A stretch of DNA of 64,000 bases from Ulva prolifera (GCA_023078555.1 CM041197.1:5043810-5107809); one strand, 5' to 3'. Positions 1 to 13,172 are shown, counted from the first letter of the stretch. The notes: generated from the sequence alone by a model not told the origin. Numbers and translations are program-made.

Positions 1-866
1 AAGCCACGCGCGCTTCGACTGCAAACGGAACAAACCGGAACGCGGCATGGTCAGGCACGTCCCGCCGGAAGCGGTCCCGCTTCCTGTACAGGAACATGTC
101 CTCCGCCCGCTCCGCCGTCGCACCCGTCTCTCGCGCCGCAGCGGCCACGTATGAGGCCGCCGGCGCATGTGTGACAACGACGTCCAAGGCCGCCATCTCC
201 AGGCGCGGCATGACCACGACGATGTCCCCGCGGCGATTCAGCTCAACACCCGCGCCCCTCGCGCGGGCACGGTAGAGCGGCTCCAGGGCAGACTGCAGTC
301 CGGCGTAAGAGGCGACCAGGCGCAAGGCACGAGCCAGGTTATCATGGCGCATCTGGGTCTCCTTTGCCACCTTCTTGCAGACCATGGCGTGGTCTGGTCC
401 GGCGGCAACACCTGCACTGCATTTGCACGGAGGGGGGGGGACGTCCGTCGGGACGCGGAATCGCAGGCGGTGCCACACCGCCAGGACTAACATGTCGTCG
501 CCCAGGGTGAGAACGCCGCCCGGCAGAGCGGAGAGGAAGGCGCCTGCAGGCCCCCCCGACGCGCTCCTGAGCCACGCCGCTTCCCACCTGCCGGCCGGCG
601 TGTCGAGGTCGATGCCCTGTAGCAGGAGTGAGGCCGCATGGTCCGCGACCGCGCGCCCCACCTCACGCTGGGCCGCCAGCAGCTTGCCCGAGACGAACTC
701 GTCCGGTAGGTCACGGGCATCCGCCTCCCACCCCAGCAGCTCATGCAGCTCGTCGAACAAGCCCTGCCAGCGCTGCAACAGACTGCCCCGGCTGCGGCCG
801 CAGAGGGGGCGGAGCAGGTCCGGGCAGCCGCCGAGGTTGCGCTCGGCCATATGGCCGAGCGCAACC
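1..866 (-). mobile_element. Retrotransposon ORF fragment (C-terminal nuclease-like tail), runs off left edge
   Basis: Read on the minus strand, one frame stays open from about 866 to base 1 without needing an ATG. In order it holds a GxGHMAERNLGGC-type stretch, a helical segment (LLQRWQGLFDELHELLG), a zinc-knuckle-like cluster with spacing C-x-C-x(11)-H-x3-C (about 380-430), a RHDNLARAL motif, a GDIVVVMPRLEMAALDVVVT stretch and a FRFVPFAVEA stretch at the edge. This order resembles the C-terminal CCHC plus restriction-like-endonuclease tail of some non-LTR retrotransposon polyproteins; that assignment rests on motif memory, not a search. The reverse transcriptase domain is not seen: its expected 5' side is replaced at about 870-904 by a decayed receptor-kinase copy. 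So this is most likely a broken insertion. A host gene of similar composition is the alternative. Confidence 0.55.
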
Positions 867-894
867 AACATGCACCAGCATATGCTGGTGCATG
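835..894. repeat. Two adjacent long palindromes (32 and 26 bp) at an element junction
   Basis: The palindrome 835-866 has arm ggttgcgctcggccat. The palindrome 869-894 has arm catgcaccagcat. They sit exactly where the retrotransposon frame ends and the homology to the receptor kinase intron begins (about 904). Confidence 0.9.
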
Positions 895-903
895 CAAGGC
901 ATT

Positions 904-2860
904 GCAAATGGCCGGCGCCCCACACGAGGCGCAGTCTCATCGCGAGTTTTGTTCCGGCCAAGACGTACACGAGTGCGGAGCAGTCGATGCGGCAACACTG
1001 GTGACTCACCGGTGACTGAACGTGTGTACGACTTTCCATATGAAGTTGTGCATATCCATGCCTGCAGGGAATGTGCTCACAGCCTGCAGCCACCTTCGCT
1101 CCTGCGGCACTTCCAGGGCGTGGAGTTTGCGCCGCCGCCGTCAACGCCGGCTTCCTACACGTGGCCATGGACAGTGCACCAGGCCCGAGCCAGCTCTGGC
1201 TAGATCTATATCGACAACCTCCACCTCACAGCCACCCCCGCAGCTGCATGCATGGCACCGATGCGCCAGGGGTGTCCATGAGGCAGACCAGCCATGAGCC
1301 ATGAGCCAACGCTGCTTGTCCATGAAGCAGACCAGCTGTTCGCGACCAACGTCACGCTGAACGGCAGGGAACGTACGCTCACGTGCACACCGTGTACATG
1401 TACCTAGGGCTCTACCACTCGAGGATCCGACGCAGCCTCCCGAGGTGCACGCCGTCGTCGTGTACAGTGCGCTGCCCGAAGAGGGCTCTCTTCGATTGCT
1501 CTCTTTGATTGCTCTCTTCGATTGGGGCGACCTTGCCTGGCTTGCAGGCGACGTCAGCTGTGCTCTCGTTTCCAGGCTAGCCGCTGGGCGACGACCGGCA
1601 CCATCAAGATGCCTGCACCAGTCTTTGGAAAGCAAAGTAGGGTCAACCTGAGAGGTTTGTGTGGGTCACATCCCCCCCACGGCCCCCAGCATCTGCGCAC
1701 GCATGCATGCATGCAGACTGCACTCGTCCACCCCTGTCTCGATAACTCAACGGTAGCAGTCTGGACACTATGGCTGACAATTTGCACGCATGCATGCAGA
1801 TTGCACAGTCAGCGAGTGCCTCAACAGCCACGCGGCCGGCGTCCTCCTCACACCGCGCACCCGCGCCGCTGTCACCACCACCGCCTTCCTCGCCAACGCA
1901 CTGCTCCTGGCGCGAAGCGGCGACCGGCCGTCGCGATGTGCGGCTCCGCCGTCGCCGCCCGCGCCAACGCCACCATGCTCTTCTAAACGTGCACGTTCCG
2001 CCATAACACGCCGACCTGCACGCCGACGGGGTGACGGTCATGGAGATCGACCCGTCGCCCAAAACGGTTTCGGCCGCGGGGGACCCAGCGGCTGCCGTTG
2101 TGGCCACGCGGCCGGGGGAGCTGGAGGTGTGGGACTACACGGCCGGCGCCGGCCGGCGCGCAGACGCATGGACCGATCGATGCGCATGATGACCAGCTGG
2201 CCGATGCTGTGGGAGGCCTGTGCGCGATCCAGAATGTGCGCCACTTGCCGTCAGAGTCGGCGCAGGTGCCAGGGCCATGCTTGTGACTTGCACACTGCAA
2301 TGAGATGTAACTTTTCTTGAAGGTAGTCAAAGGGGGCTTTGGCGTCTCAAGCTGCAACCCGTGGCGTAGGGAGCAGTGTGAGCGCGGACGACAGTGCCTC
2401 TCTGTGTCACCTACCAGTGATCAATATCAGATAATAATGTCTGCCTCATGAGGGTGCAGGACTTGGTGAGGTCATTCCAGGAGGCTGCAGGGGCTGCCAA
2501 AGCCGATGGCGAGGTCGGTGCGGCCCCCTCGGAGGTGCAGGCCCCCCGCCGCATGCGGCATTGACTCGGGCGACCGGACGGCGGTCACCGTCCTGGGCTC
2601 CGTGTTGGACGGCGTGCTGCTGTCGCTCATCGCCGGGGTGATCGTGGCCTGTTGCATGGCGAAAGATTTGTTCTCGAGGCACCAGCGGTGGCACGTGGCA
2701 GAGCCCCAGGTGGAGATGTACTGCACACTCTCTGGACTGCCGTTGAATCCGGGGCTCCGATACTGATGCACCGAAGCGGGGGGCGATGGCTTGCACATAG
2801 GCGAGGAGCAGTGCTCGCGCGAGGATCAGGTGAGTGCAAGAGCAGTGTTGGCTGAGTTGC
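904..2860 (+). pseudogene. Decayed, truncated duplicate of the receptor kinase gene at 5643-11704
   Basis: Segments match the intact gene in the same order. About 904-1010 resembles 6045-6150 (intron 1). About 1065-1420 resembles exon 2, including FLHV and LFxTNVTLNG stretches. 1797-2215 resembles exon 3, starting with the DCTVSE motif after a gcatgcag acceptor. About 2456-2700 resembles exon 4 with the membrane helix. Disabling changes are visible: a duplicated insertion near 1275-1310 that breaks frame, a frameshift near 1920, an in-frame TAA at about 1983 where the intact copy has a CAG-like codon, and a TGA near 2560. Exon 1 and all kinase exons are missing. The copy therefore cannot make a receptor kinase. 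It shows a tandem partial duplication upstream of the live gene, later joined to a retrotransposon fragment. Confidence 0.8.
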
Positions 2861-5642
2861 TGCAGTGCTGCCGTGGCACAGCTCTGATGGTGTATGTGTA
2901 CTTGTGGCCAACGGTGCGGTGCACGCCGATGCTACGCATGAGGTGATGTGTGGTGATCGGTATGTGATGTGTGATGATTAGTATGTGATGTGTGATGATC
3001 CTTGCATCGTTCTCATCAAGGTCATCGCCGTGCTTGTCGTGCACTCTCGCAACTGCTTGCCTTTACAGGTAGGAGCAGAGTAGGCATTCTGAACAGCAAA
3101 CGGTCGACGTACAGGAGTCACTTACGTAGGAGCGCGAGAGGACGGCCGAAGAGGCGTACGTGCCCCAGGAGGAACGAACGCCATGCTGGCGGCGTTCGCA
3201 CCTCCGCACATGGCAATGCTGTACTTCTTATTCATAAGGCATCCGAGTTCTGGCTGCGTGTGGGCGTTTCCTGGGGTGTGCGAGGCTTGCAGTTGGTTCT
3301 GGTCTGGCAGCAGCTGCAGGATGGTGTCTTCACCAACATGCAGACATGCGAGGTGGAGGCCTCTTACAATTCCAGATGGCCATGGTTCCTGGCCGTGGTG
3401 CCATTGGCAAGGAGGCTGTTTCGATGGCCTGCTATGCGCTGGCCCATCGCCATATGCATCTTGCCTGTTGTCATGTGCTGGCCGTGGTGAACGTGCAGTG
3501 CTGCTCGGTTTTGCAACTGCTGGCTCAGGGCAGATGCTGAGTGTTCGTTCCTGTCGGTTGAGTGGAGCACGCAGGTGGACACTTCCTGTCATTGTTAAGG
3601 TGATTATGCTTCCATGGCATGAAGAAAAGCTGCATGCCACAGAGCTCACAGCCTGAGCAGTTGCACCGCGAGCTGGTGATCGGCTTGTGGACAGCGCCAC
3701 CGTGACGCTCCTGAGCCCCGCCCCAAAGTCAACAGGGGCTCAAGAATGCGCTGGAAGTGTCGGTACTCTACACAGGTGATGTAAAGTGAACAACATGCGT
3801 AGCAGCATGTGCACTGTGCACCTGCGGTCAAGGCTGTGTGCACACCTCTGGGATAACGAAGCAACACACGGAAGCTGATCAATGTAAACAGGCCGGTGAA
3901 CTCTGAGCTGAACAGCTGGGCTTGTGGCTGGACCGGCTCTGCCATCTGCGTGCAAACAACTCTCGCGGTGCAGCTGGGTGCATGACCCACGACACCAAGC
4001 AGTCAGAGGCAAGGGCCCGCAAGAATGTCCAAGGCGATAGCAATGTGATTATCTGCGCGATCGGCATCCATATGGTCATGCGCATGTGTTGCTTTGTCAC
4101 GACAGAGCTTCAACAAGCCGTCGCGATGTCCAGCCCGACCTGGACACAGACCTCCAGGCTCTACCAGATGTACTACCCGTCGCTGATGGATACGCTGCGT
4201 GCGTTCGGGATCCCGACATGCAGCAGTGTACCAGGACCGTCTTGGTTGTGCAAGAGCCCTGCATCCAAGACAACAAGCGCATCAATTGCCAGTCGCAGCT
4301 ACTCACCATCATCTTCACATGTATGCCTGCGACTGCATTCGGATACTGTGTCGATTTGGTCTGTGGCGGGCTTGGCTCTCGAGCGTTGTGGGACGGTCCT
4401 TCGCATTTGCCAGATTTTCCTCGCCATGGTAACAGGCGACGCTGTGGATAAGGTTATTGCAGCTCCCTCCATAGAAAGAGTTCAAACGTTGTTGCGTCCA
4501 CACCAGTTTGTCCAGGAACAGCCACATGCTGTAAACGGGTTTGGTAGACATGCATGTACATGTACACCGTTGTAGCCAACACTGGCCCCGCGTAAACAGG
4601 CGCTCATTGCGATATCCAAGCAGAACGCAGCATGCTGTCGGGTCTTCGACGTGCTGTGTGTATGTGCACATTTGAACGCACAAGCAGGCATGCACAGCCG
4701 GCAGCCACGACTGTGCCTAGAACTCTGCACCATGGCCATGCATATCGGGGCCAGGATTTAAATTTGTAGGCGAGTGCTGCAATGAGTACACATTGTTTGG
4801 GTTTTCCGCTAGGTTTGCGCATCTTTCGAGAGCTCCGAAGCTTGAAGACTGAGTTTCTTGAAGCAGCAGAGATGTTGCATAGCTATACGATCTACGGCCG
4901 CTGCCACCCGCGTTATGTAGCATGGCTCGCACCACCCGCCGAGTTCTTCCCAGCCTGTTCACACCACCCGCCACGGAGGTCTCGTAGCCTAGTAGACCAG
5001 CCACGCAGGAACGCCCGTGTAATCATATCAAACCAGCGCTTACGGAAGACTCTATACCTATAGCAAGTGCCGCCTTTGGCACTGTGTATTTGATTAGCCT
5101 TTTTCTTTCAACTGGCCTAGACACCAAGAGATACCAGTACATACCAGCCAATGCCAGCCGAGAAGCCGTCGTTGATGCTAGCTATATATCAGTTTCGCTC
5201 GAACAAGACGATCCCCGAACGCCAGCTTCTTTGATCCCTCATGAAGGTGTGGCTTCTGTCCACACATCAGGTAGAGTTAGCTCTGTCAGCGCTTCGCTAG
5301 CCAGAACACGCTGGCTCCACGCGCTGCTTATCGTCGGCATGCCAGCGAAATAGCAAAACCAAACGTTGGGGTCATATAACATGTCGACTATAGTAACACT
5401 GGCCATGTTCACAGCATTGTTCCTGCGCATGCAACCGCCTGATGCGAAGCTGGGCGATTTTGCATGTGCTGCACTTGAGCTCACAAACAAGGCAGTTGTT
5501 TAGCAGCAGGTGCACGCGGACTCGAGGTTATAGCTCCAGGAAGTACATTACATCTGTCTCAGGTAGTGCAGATGTGCCGCTGTGGTGTGCTCATTTGATT
5601 CAGACTTGTGTGACCTTGCAGGGAGCGCGGCGCGTCTACGCT
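2861..5642. other. Gene-poor interval upstream of the receptor kinase
   Basis: No gene could be assembled. A GTGATGTGTG minisatellite sits at about 2935-3000. ORFs at 3922-4575 and 4086-4451 (plus) have mixed composition and no recognisable motif; the second could be an exon remnant. The last few hundred bases presumably hold the promoter and 5' UTR of the kinase gene, but no TATA box or other element stands out. Confidence 0.4.
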
Positions 5643-8600
5643 ATGAACAGCGGCCACATACGGCACGCACTCACAGCACTCGTTACACTTTACTCGATTG
5701 GTAGTCTGACCTGTAATGCACAGTCTTCCAGCGCAGATATCACGTTCGTGAGCACAGCGCAAGAGCTTCAGCAAGCAGCTGTGGGCGGTGCCAAGCACAT
5801 CGTGATCACGGAGCACATCGACTTCACAGCTGAAGACATTCAGATAGATGAAACAGCTTCTCCAAATGCTGCAGCGTTGGTGCCTGGCGTGTCCACTCTC
5901 TCCTTATCGGTGCGCGTCTGCTGCTCAGCCATTGCCCCTTCTCTTGCCGCCGCTGCCTATCAGTGCGCCAATAAAGTATCACAGACCACATATTCTCCCT
6001 CTGCTCAAGTGACAATGTATCCGCGGTGCCTGCTCTGCGTCGCCAATGGCTGGCGCCCGACATCAGCGACATCTCATCGCGAGTTTTGTTCTCGCCAAGA
6101 CGTACATGACTGCAGCTGCAGTCGCATGCAGAGCAGTCGATACTGAAAGCAGTCATACTGTTGACTGAATGTCTGTATGAAATATCATGCAGGGAATGTG
6201 CTCAGAGCCTGCAGCCAGCTTTGCTCCTGCGGCACTTCTAGGGCGTGGTGTTTGTGCCATCGCGGTCAAAGCAGGCTTCCTGCACGTTGATAGTGCAACA
6301 GGCCCGAACCAGCTCTGGCTAGACAAGCTCCACCTTACGATTGCTCCTACAGTGGCTGATGCGCCAGAGGTGTCCGAGCCAACGCTGCTTGTGCATGAAG
6401 CAGAGCAGCTGTTCCTGACCAACGTCACACTGAACGGCAGGGAACGAAACGCTCGAGCCGTGTACCTCTCCAACGCAGACATGCAGGCGCCCGAGCTGCA
6501 TATGGAAGGTGAGCTGCCCTCTTCAACTATGCCTCTCGTACTGGGGACATCAGCCATGCTCTTGGTCTTCAACACAGCAGCTGTGCTTCATTGGCACACC
6601 ACACGGAGCAGCATGAAAGCCTGCGCCAGTCCATGTGGGTCTATCGCATGAATCTACTCATGGCAGATGAAGCGCTGGGTCTCCCATGACCCAAAACTGG
6701 ACAGATCATTGGCCGCTATGCTGCAATAGCTGTGCTCCACTGCTGGGGAGTCCACTGTCCCCAGCATCCCCACAGGCATGCACTTGGGCGGCCCTGTCTC
6801 GGCAACCACACGGAAGCAGTCTGAACCCACAGCACAGAAGAAGCAAGAATGCATGCAGATTGCACAGTCAGTGAGTTCCTCAACAGCCATGCGGCCGGCG
6901 TCCTCCTCGGGCCGCGCACCCGCGCCACCTTCACCACCACCGCCTTCCTCGCCAACACGCTGCTCCCGGTGCAAAGCGGCGACGCGGCTGTCGCGATGTT
7001 CGGCTCCGCCATCTCCGCCCGCGCCAACACGACCGCGCTCTTCCAGTCGTGCACGTTCCGCCAGAACGCGGTCCTGGACGTCGATGGCGTGTCGGTGATG
7101 GAGGTTGATCCGTCGCCCAAAACGGTTTCGGCCGCGGGGGCGCCGGCGGCCGCCGTCGTGGCCGCGCGGCCGGGGGAGCTGGAGGTGTGGGACTACACGG
7201 CCGGGGCGGGGCGCCGCGCAGACGCATGGACAGCGGCACATGACTCCCAGGCTGAGGCCGTGGGAGGCCTTCAGGCCATTCAGAACGTGCGCCACAGCCA
7301 CCTGCCAACGCTGCTGATGCCGCTTCCATGCATGTCACCTGAATACTGAAACACGGCATGCTGAAAAGAATCTTCACGGCATCCCGAGCTCCATGCTTCT
7401 GCGTCAACATGAGTTAGAGCACTGCCAGCAACCGCTCTCTGTGTCACTTACAATACGGTGCAGGACTTTGTGAGGGCGTTCCAGGAGGTCGGGGGGGCTG
7501 CCGCGGCGGACGGCGAGGTCGGCACGGCCCCCCCGGATGTGCAGCCCGCCGCCGCCGGTGAGACCACCTCGGAGTACCGCACAATGGTCGTCGTGCTGGC
7601 CTCCGTGCTGGGCGGCCTGCTGCTGCTGGTCATTCTCGGCGCGCTGTTCGCCGTGCGGCAGTGGCGCCGCGTAGCCAAGCCAATCATCTCGGTGCGCCCC
7701 GCACACCCCCTCAGCCTCCGCGCTGCATACACGCCTGTATGCATGCTTCCATGCTCAGATAGGCGACTGCGTTGAGGATGTCGGCAACCTTGGAAACGCG
7801 CGCGCGGCGGCCTGCTGGAGTTTGTAGCATCACTGTTTGTGTTCGGCCTGCCACACTGTGTCACTCCTGCAGTAGTACGACACGCACCAGTGCCGTGAGA
7901 AACGTGTGGGGCTGGGGTGCAGTGGTCCAACGGCGCCAGCAGCTGCCGCGACGTGCTCGTCGATGAGACCTCCCGCGATGTCACCTCCAGCCACACCATC
8001 TCCATGCACCGCGGCAGCAGCGTCGGCGCGCCCGGCAGCCTCGGGCCCCCCGTGTTCTCCACCCCCGGCCCCGCGCTCCCTAGCCCCCGCCGACCCGAGC
8101 ACCTCGCCCCTCTCCCCACCATCACCGGCCCCTCCTGGGACCCTACAACGACGACCATCTCGGTCGCCCCGTCCGCGGCCCCGTCCGCGGCGCCCTCCGC
8201 GGCCCCCTCCGCGGCGCCCTCCGCGGCGCCGTCCTCTGAACTCCCACGCACCCCCCGCGCATACTCACAGTCCCTGCGCGACTTTAGCAACACCCTCGGC
8301 ACGAACGACATCTCGCTGTTCCGCGCCGGCGCGACTGGCGCACGCAGCAAGGGCATCCGCTCGCGCGCCGTGTCGGTGTTCAGCAGCGTCATCGGCGGCA
8401 TCACCGGCCGCACGACCAGCGCCCGCGGCGACACATCGCATTCGCTCGCGCAGACGGCGACGGTCGACCGGGGCGTGGTGGAGGGCGTGTTGGATGTGAT
8501 GGTGGCGACGGAGGTGCCGTATCTGATGCAGTACGTGTTGGAGGGGGCGCCGAGGCACCGCAACGGCAGCCGCGGACTGGTGCAGTTCGCCAAGAGCCGG

Positions 8601-11600
8601 GTGTCAGGGCAGCGGGTGGCGCTGAAGTTCTTCCTGGATGAGAACGCGTTCCGGTGTGAGGAGGCCGCCCATGCACAGCCGGAGCTGAAGCCCCTCATGG
8701 ACGCGTTGCTCACCATCAACTCCAACGACGTCAAGGTGAGTGCTCTCACACGGTCCCTTGCGATTCAGGTGTCTGGGGTCTTGCGTGTGCATGATGGGCG
8801 TTGCTGTTCTTGCGTAGTCGCATGTGGGGCTGTGATCGGTTGCATGCATGAGCGGGGACTCGAGTCCGCGATCGCGAGCTCGTGCTGGAGCGGCGCTTCG
8901 AATCCGCGTTCTGTGCGTTGCCAATGACGGCCGCGCTCACTCGTGCATGCAATGCTGCTAGCTGCCGCAAACGGGCTCACGGTGGTACCTCTGTCTGGTT
9001 GAGCAGTTGTCTATGCGGCGTGCAGCAAAAGTGTGATTGCGAATGTGCACAGTTTGCATCGCATGCATTGCAGCCCCATCGCGAGCGTGTGATTCAGAGA
9101 ACTTCGCGCTGTGGCGCAGGTTTCGCGCGTCGCGACGGCGCGGTCTGTTCGCGTTCGCGAGGCTGCTGCATCGCTCACGCTACAAGTTGCGGTTGTCCTG
9201 GGACGTCCATGCGCTCCTTCGCGCAGCGCCCCCGTGCACGATCGTGCTCTGTTTGTTGTTCACAACGCTCGAGTGTCCACGTTGATCACAACTGAGCGTC
9301 GAACGTGCTTGTGCACATTCACCATGAGCAGCTGCTCTCTAGTTACGTGCAACCCGAGCCCGTTTCGCATCTTCTCATCCCGTAAACATGCAGCAGCGGA
9401 ACTTGCCTATGGCATGCTGGGTTCAGGATTTCCAAGCAGCTGCTCTCGCAGACAGCCACGTCGCCTACCCACATCCTTTCTGCCAGCCACAACCCACTGA
9501 CACATCCAAATGCCTGTCAGTGGAGCTCAATTACCGCTTTCCCTGTCATGTGAGAACCAGCACAAGCTGAACCAGCGTGGTTGTGTCACAACTCTTGAGA
9601 GAGATCAGCTCATCCTATTGGCTAGGCCTGTTCACTCCAGATCTGAGAGATCCTAGCTAATTTCCTCAGATCTCGAGACCCTGTCACACACCAGTCCTTG
9701 TGAGGCGACCTTCCCTTGCACTATGCTGTGGTAGGTCAAGTCAGCACATGTAAAGGTAGAGTGAATCCGGACATTCCTAGCCGTATCTACAGTTGTGGAT
9801 GTATCAGTGACCACACGTAGCTGCAGCCAACGCTACAAGGCTACAGGCGGCAAGGCGGCCAGCACCGCGAGACCAGCACGCAGGCCCACATGTTGCTGCA
9901 GCTCACGCGTGTTTGTGTGCGTGCTGCAGGTGCCGACGACGCGGCAGCTGGGCCCTGCCGTTGACACGCTGCCACCATGCTTGGTGTACGAGGCCGGGGA
10001 GCCCCTGGACGAGTGGCTGGTGCGTGCCCGGCCCGACCTCCTCACGGCGATGCACATCGTGTGCTCGATCGCAGAGCGCGTCGCCGCCATCCACGTCGCC
10101 GGCTTCGTGCACCGCGACCTTAAGCCCTCCAACATCATCTGGCGCCGCGAGCAGGCTGCCTGGACCATCGTCGACTTTGGCTGTGCCGCTCCCAGCGGTG
10201 TGCACCCCTGTCTACCCCTTTTCACCCCTGTGCACCCCTGTTCAATGTGTTTCACGAAATGACAAACATCGCGCGAGGTGACATCTGACTACAGTGCTCC
10301 ATCTGGAGCGGGAGCGAGGGTCCGAAAAGGCTGCTGGTGGCATCTGTGCTGCGGTGCCTGTAAATATACCTCGTTGGCGTGATCTATCAATACACTGGCA
10401 GGCGAGGCAGGCGGCTGACCGGACACAAATGTGCAGGGTACATGACCAAGATCACAGACAGCAAGATCTACGTGCCGCCAGAAACCCTGTTTGCGCACAG
10501 CGTCAACGCGCACAGCGTGAGCGTCGACGCCGCCGTCGACGTCTGGGCGCTCGGTGTGCTCATGCTGGAGTGCTTCTCCGGCACACCGACAGCCGCGGCG
10601 TACGCACCTGTGACCACTTTTGTCCCGGGCGGCGGCACGGCGACTGTCGCGGGGGGGACGGGGTCAATTGCGTCGGCGACCTCGGGGCCGGTGGAAGACA
10701 ACGCCGCGCGCCTCACGCGCGCGCTGTTTGACCGGCTGGAGTCCGTGAGCTTGCCGCGGATCTACGGCGCGCCGGTGACGGCGGACATCGCCACGGAGCT
10801 GCGGGCGCTGCGGCTGAAGATGGCCGGGTGCCTTGCGCGCGAGCCGGTGCGGCGGCCGGGGATCAAACAGCTCGTCCAGACGCTGCAGAAGACGCGGGAC
10901 GCTCTGCAAGCCGCCTCAGCGGCAAACGTGTGGATGCCAAGCGATGACGCACAGCAGCAGCCGCCCAGGCCGCGCTCCAACACGCCGCCGCCGCCACAGG
11001 CGGCTCCGCCGGTGTCTCCGCTGCCAGCTCTGGCGTCTGTGGCTAGGCGGTCAGCTGCGCTGGCAGCACCGGCACAGACGGCCGAGGCGGCGCCTGCGGC
11101 AGAGCCAGAGGCGGCTCCTCCGACGGCATTGCCGCCGCAGGAGGACATCGCGGAGGCGGCTGCGCCGCCGCTGACGGCGCCGTCGGCGGCGGCGCAGCCG
11201 CGCGGAAGCGCCGGCAACGAAGCCGTCGCGGAGCTGCGGGGGAAGCTGCTGACTGGGATGCTTGACAGCGACGCACGTGTGGCCAAGTGCGAGGCGTGGG
11301 TGACCAGCATGCATGACACAACACAGGATCGGCCGCCGATGACGGTGACCGTGACGGACGACTCAGCGCTCGACTCGCCGCCGCGGCGCGCCACCGCGTC
11401 CATGTTTGAAGCAGACTCACCTGCTGCAGCGGGCGTGGCTGCGCCACACATGCATGGCAACAGGGATGCGGGGGCGCGAGTGCCACACGCGCGGGGCAGC
11501 AGTGACGGCGGCAGCGCTGTGGCGGCGGAACGGGCGGCCGGGGGGGCCCGCCGGGCTGAGGACCCCGCGCGGCCATCTTTCACTCCGATGGGGCCGTTGG

Positions 11601-11704
11601 CGGACACCGACGTGCAGACGCGGGAGGTCACACCTCTGGTCACCTCCCCGCTGGAGCTGAAGGCGGACTCCACTCTCGATTCTGAGCTGGCCGGGCGGCA
11701 TTGA
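5643..11704 (+). CDS. Single-pass receptor-like protein kinase, 7 exons, 1195 aa
   Basis: Exons: 5643-5909, 6193-6508, 6859-7286, 7464-7691, 7923-8735, 9930-10197, 10437-11704; phases 0,1,0,0,0,1; stop TGA. Residues 1-26 form a signal peptide (ATG at 5643 chosen for this). The ectodomain (27 to ~377) has HIVITEHIDF and CTFRQN-type stretches like those of right-handed beta-helix proteins; that fold is an inference. A membrane helix at about 378-401 is followed by RQWRR. An alanine/proline/serine linker (APSA repeats) leads to a kinase domain with VALKFF (Lys648), HRDLKPSN (Asp747), DFG (Asp766), PPE and DVWALG, so it should be active on Ser/Thr. A gly/thr-rich insert interrupts the C-lobe, and a 260-residue low-complexity tail follows. 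Probable role: a plasma-membrane sensor; the ligand is unknown. A dead copy lies upstream and a pseudokinase paralogue at 27936-34461. Confidence 0.85.
8159..8235 (+). repeat. GC-rich tandem repeat coding for APSA units
   Basis: A roughly 12-bp unit (tccgcggcgccc and variants) repeats about five to six times inside exon 5 of the receptor kinase. It encodes a flexible Ala-Pro-Ser-Ala linker between membrane helix and kinase domain. Unit number is likely to vary between strains because the DNA repeat is nearly perfect. Confidence 0.8.
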
Positions 11705-13131
11705 TCAGGAATATGGCTCTCCCAAGCAACCCCAGAGCCATCTGCAAGGACTGTGGGGTTCCCTGTTGCTTGTGCAACCCGGTGCCGCCGAGGTGTTTGC
11801 AAGAGTGGCATACACGGGGTCTGCGAAGGGCCCTGCAGGGACGTTCGTTCAGCTGGCTGTTCCGCCGCGATTGTGCATCGGGGTGCCACTGTGAGCTACC
11901 CGGATGTGAACGCTCGTGTGGCTTTCCGGCCGGTTCGGGACCCTACACATGCTGCCGATCCGCCGTGATCAGCCGCCATCAGCGCTGCAGCTGCAGCCGT
12001 GGCGGCGATGCTGGGGGGGGGAGGGGGGCTGTCCGCTCGTGTCGCGGCCGGCACTCCGCCATTGCGCCGGCTTTTCCAGTGCTTTCTTGTTTTTCCTGTT
12101 TTTATACATTACCCGCCTGCCACACGGCGGCGTGACCGCGCAGGCGCGGGGCCGCCAGGGTTTGCCGAGGCCTTGTACAGGGGTTGCCTGTGACGCACCT
12201 GGGGGGCCTTGGTGCGCGGGCGACTGGACTGTCGCGATTTTAATTCTTTTCGGTCACCCTCATCACTAGGAATGTCCATGAATCACCGATATGAATGCGC
12301 GAGGCGGCTGCACTTGCAACTGCAGCACAGCCAACACGCGCAGAATCGCAGCTGTCCGCCTGCATGCATTCTAAGATATAGCAGCGGGCGACAGCTGTGA
12401 CGCAATGTGAGTGCCCCGCGCCTGCGCGCATGCATGGCATGCACATCGGCAAAGCATGCGCAGGCCGACCGCGCCTCTTGGAGCGCCTTTGTCATGTTTT
12501 CACATAGCCTTCTCTTTCCGTTTACCCGCGTTCTGAGGGTCACATTGGGGAGCACCCGTGGCGGGTGGCATGAGGACGATCCGGCCACCTGGCGTTCACC
12601 AGCGTGCAGGCGTTGGGCGTGCAGTGCAGCCGAGATAGATTTGTGTGTGCCGCGCTGGATGATGCTGGTAGATAGGCGCAGCATGCGCCCGTATGGTAGG
12701 GCAGACGGTGGTATGATGGGTGTTGCAGTATGGACTGTGAAGAACAGTCATAGGCATGGATGTGACTCATTCGTTTCAGAGCCAGTGATCTCAAGTACAA
12801 CTTGACTGTACTCAGCCGTATCCTGAAAGGACACTGACAACTCCGAAGTAACGGGACCATATATGCCAGGGCATGCCGGTCATTGTTATTGTGTATGATA
12901 TGCAGTAAAGTAGAGAAATAACGATTCCTGAGCTATTGTCTGAGTAGGCGCTGACATCGTGTGAATGTGATCGACCGGATGCTGCAGGCGTCCAGGCCCT
13001 GCTCTCTTTGTCTGCCCGGCTGTTGAAGGCAGCATGCGGGCATGTTGCGTACTCACAGTTCGCAGTGCAGTTCGCGCCGCAAGGCCAGCAGCTGTTGCCG
13101 TGTGTTGCAGGCGGCCCCGTGCGCCGTACCT

Positions 13132-13172
<41 letters not shown>

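Noticed and set aside
7448-8749. 433-aa minus-strand ORF
   Set aside because: Antisense of receptor kinase exons 4 and 5; no motif, and the membrane helix and VALKFF are on the plus strand.
10762-11889. 375-aa minus-strand ORF
   Set aside because: Antisense shadow of the kinase C-lobe and tail exon, which has kinase motifs and correct splicing on the plus strand.
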